The position numbers were made by a program, and so were the translations under genes. From the NCBI RefSeq assembly GCF_000955955.1, contig NZ_JYJG01000576.1, positions 1-6,996 of the forward strand: DNA of 6,996 nucleotides. Direction: 5' to 3'. This document shows, in pieces, positions 5,859 to 6,996 of the stretch. The DNA is from Lentzea aerocolonigenes. GTDB taxonomy: Bacteria > Actinomycetota > Actinomycetes > Mycobacteriales > Pseudonocardiaceae. Below the pieces are notes generated by a model. That model made no database searches and had not been told where the DNA came from. It saw nothing but the letters and a program-made list of their open reading frames with translations. The stretch's first letter is position 1. Each line of letters starts with the position of its first letter.

Positions 5859-6899
5859 TTGTCCAGCAACAAGTACTGGGCGTTCGCCGCTGCTGTCGCG
5901 CTGGCGACGCAGTGGACGCCCACGGCGTTCGCCGCCGACACCGTCACCGTGTCGACCGCGGCACAGCTGAAGGCGGCCCTCGCGGCCGCTGTTCCCGGCC
6001 AGACGATCTCGCTGGCGGCGGGCACGTACCACGGTGCGTTCCTGACGCAGAAGGCCGGCACGTCCGCCAAGCCGATCACGCTGACCGGCCCTGCGAGCGC
6101 GGTGCTGATCAACGACGGCCCGGCCGGTGACCCGCCTGACTGCCCAGCGCCCGCACCGGGATTCGACTCCGGGTACGGGCTCTGGCTCGTCAACGCGCCC
6201 TACTGGAACCTCACCGGGTTCACGGTCGCGCAGTCCAAGAAGGGCATCGTCGCGGACAACTCGCACCACACGGTGATCGATCGCGTGACGGTGCATCACG
6301 TCGACGAGGAGGGCGTGCACTTCCGGAAGTCCTCTGCCGACAGCATCATCCGCAACTCCAAGGTCACCGACACCGGCCTGGTGCAGACCGGGTACGGCGA
6401 AGGTGTCTACATCGGATCGGCCGAGTCCAACTGGGAGTGTCACGGCAACAGCGGCGGCATCGACAAGTCCGACCGCGTCCAGGTGCTGAACAACACCATC
6501 GGCCCGAACGTCACCGCTGAGCACATCGACATCAAGGAGGGCACGGCCGGCGGCGTGATCCGCGGCAACACCTTCAACGGCGCCGGGATCTCGGGTGAGC
6601 ACTCCGCCGACTCGTGGGTGGACGTGAAGGGCTCCGGATACCTGTTCGACGGCAACACCGGCACGTTCCGCAAACCCGGCACGCTGGCCAACGGGTACGA
6701 GACGCACCAGATCACCGGCAGCGCGAGCGGGTGCGGCAACACCTGGAAGAACAACAAGTCCGATGTCGGCGGGTCCGGCGAGTACGCGATCAAGATCACG
6801 ACGTTGTCGCAGTGCACGAGCAAGCCCAACGTCGTACACGCGTCCAACACGGTGACGGGCGCGAAGAAGGGGCTGACCAACGCGAAGGTCACGCCTTAG
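5859..6899 (+). CDS. Secreted right-handed parallel beta-helix protein (polysaccharide lyase-like)
   Basis: A 346-residue exported protein starting at TTG 5859, fixed by CGGAGG five bases upstream and by a signal peptide that begins there (MSSNKYWAFAAAVALATQ), with likely cleavage at AFA/AD near residue 26. The mature start, STAAQLKAALAAAVPGQTISLAAGTY (about 32-57), is the usual N-terminal cap of beta-helix polysaccharide lyases and their relatives. It is followed by coil repeats with the V-x-N-N-T/I pattern: YWNLTGFTVAQSKKGIVADN, TVIDRVTVHHVDEEGVHFRK, SIIRNSKVTDTG, VQVLNNTIGP, GVIRGNTFNG and GYLFDGNTGTF. Charged residues clustered on the coils (DEEGVHFRK; HIDIKEG) could form an active groove. 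Four Cys (DPPDCP, WECHG, SGCGN, SQCTS) may form disulfides. I cannot assign a lyase family; pectate lyase-like, alginate- or chondroitin-lyase-like, or non-catalytic are all open. It sits 33 bases after GH8, so it is probably co-transcribed and acts on the same extracellular material. Confidence 0.85.
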   Translation: MSSNKYWAFAAAVALATQWTPTAFAADTVTVSTAAQLKAALAAAVPGQTISLAAGTYHGAFLTQKAGTSAKPITLTGPASAVLINDGPAGDPPDCPAPAPGFDSGYGLWLVNAPYWNLTGFTVAQSKKGIVADNSHHTVIDRVTVHHVDEEGVHFRKSSADSIIRNSKVTDTGLVQTGYGEGVYIGSAESNWECHGNSGGIDKSDRVQVLNNTIGPNVTAEHIDIKEGTAGGVIRGNTFNGAGISGEHSADSWVDVKGSGYLFDGNTGTFRKPGTLANGYETHQITGSASGCGNTWKNNKSDVGGSGEYAIKITTLSQCTSKPNVVHASNTVTGAKKGLTNAKVTP

Positions 6900-6905
6900 G
6901 TGACA

Positions 6906-6941
6906 CCGGTCGGTCCTCGCGTGCCTGTGGGGACCGACCGG
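6906..6941 (+). terminator. Hairpin terminator after the secreted-enzyme unit
   Basis: CCGGTCGGTCC (6906-6916) pairs perfectly over 11 bp with GGACCGACCGG (6931-6941) around a 14-base loop, 6 bases after the stop codon. No T-run follows, which is common for actinobacterial terminators. Downstream (6942-6996) I see no gene or clear signal. Confidence 0.8.
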
Positions 6942-6996
6942 CCGTCCCTGCTGCGTCCGGCGTCTGCAAGTACCACCAACTCTTGATCAAATCGCC

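Noticed and set aside
5379..6839. 486-codon open frame on the minus strand opposite the GH8 and beta-helix genes
   Set aside because: Low-complexity, Arg/Gly/Val-rich shadow with no domain-like segments, opposite two genes with signal peptides and motifs.

Overview
The window is high-GC actinobacterial chromosome: strong G/C bias at third codon positions, GTG and TTG starts, apparently leaderless genes, an ECF41/SigJ-type sigma factor, and Sec-type secreted polysaccharide-acting enzymes. The style fits a filamentous actinomycete, possibly Pseudonocardiales. That placement is inference and no species can be named from this sequence.

Layout, left to right. (1) A small cupin gene (18-383, +) converges on a TetR-type repressor gene (384-1085, -), with the stop codons abutting. 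(2) The repressor diverges from a DHA2-type MFS exporter gene (1139-2548, +). The gap holds a 47-bp dyad (1101-1147) with two 15-bp operator-like palindromes and face-to-face promoters; the exporter mRNA looks leaderless. (3) The exporter converges, with a 4-bp overlap, on a ferritin-like (VioB/RebD-type domain, Pfam 'Ferritin-like' PF12902) gene (2545-3546, -). (4) That gene diverges from an ECF41-family sigma factor gene (3654-4526, +). Between them is a 60-bp near-perfect palindrome (3586-3645) that reads as two back-to-back copies of the ECF41 promoter, so the sigma factor probably drives itself and the ferritin-like gene. (5) After an AT-rich junction (about 4490-4550) comes a two-gene secreted-enzyme unit: a GH8 glycoside hydrolase (4623-5825, +) and a right-handed beta-helix protein (5859-6899, +, TTG start). 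A hairpin between them could couple their translation. A strong hairpin terminator (6906-6941) closes the unit. The last 55 bases (6942-6996) show no gene or motif I can support.

How the parts work together. There are three regulatory modules. In the first, a drug- or metabolite-responsive repressor controls an exporter. In the second, an ECF41 sigma factor controls a probable diiron/ferritin-like enzyme; this is the most unusual pairing here, because ECF41 factors are usually paired with carboxymuconolactone decarboxylase, oxidoreductase or epimerase genes. In the third, two exported proteins probably act on an extracellular polysaccharide. No gap exceeds 300 bases. I see no tRNA, rRNA, CRISPR array or insertion sequence.
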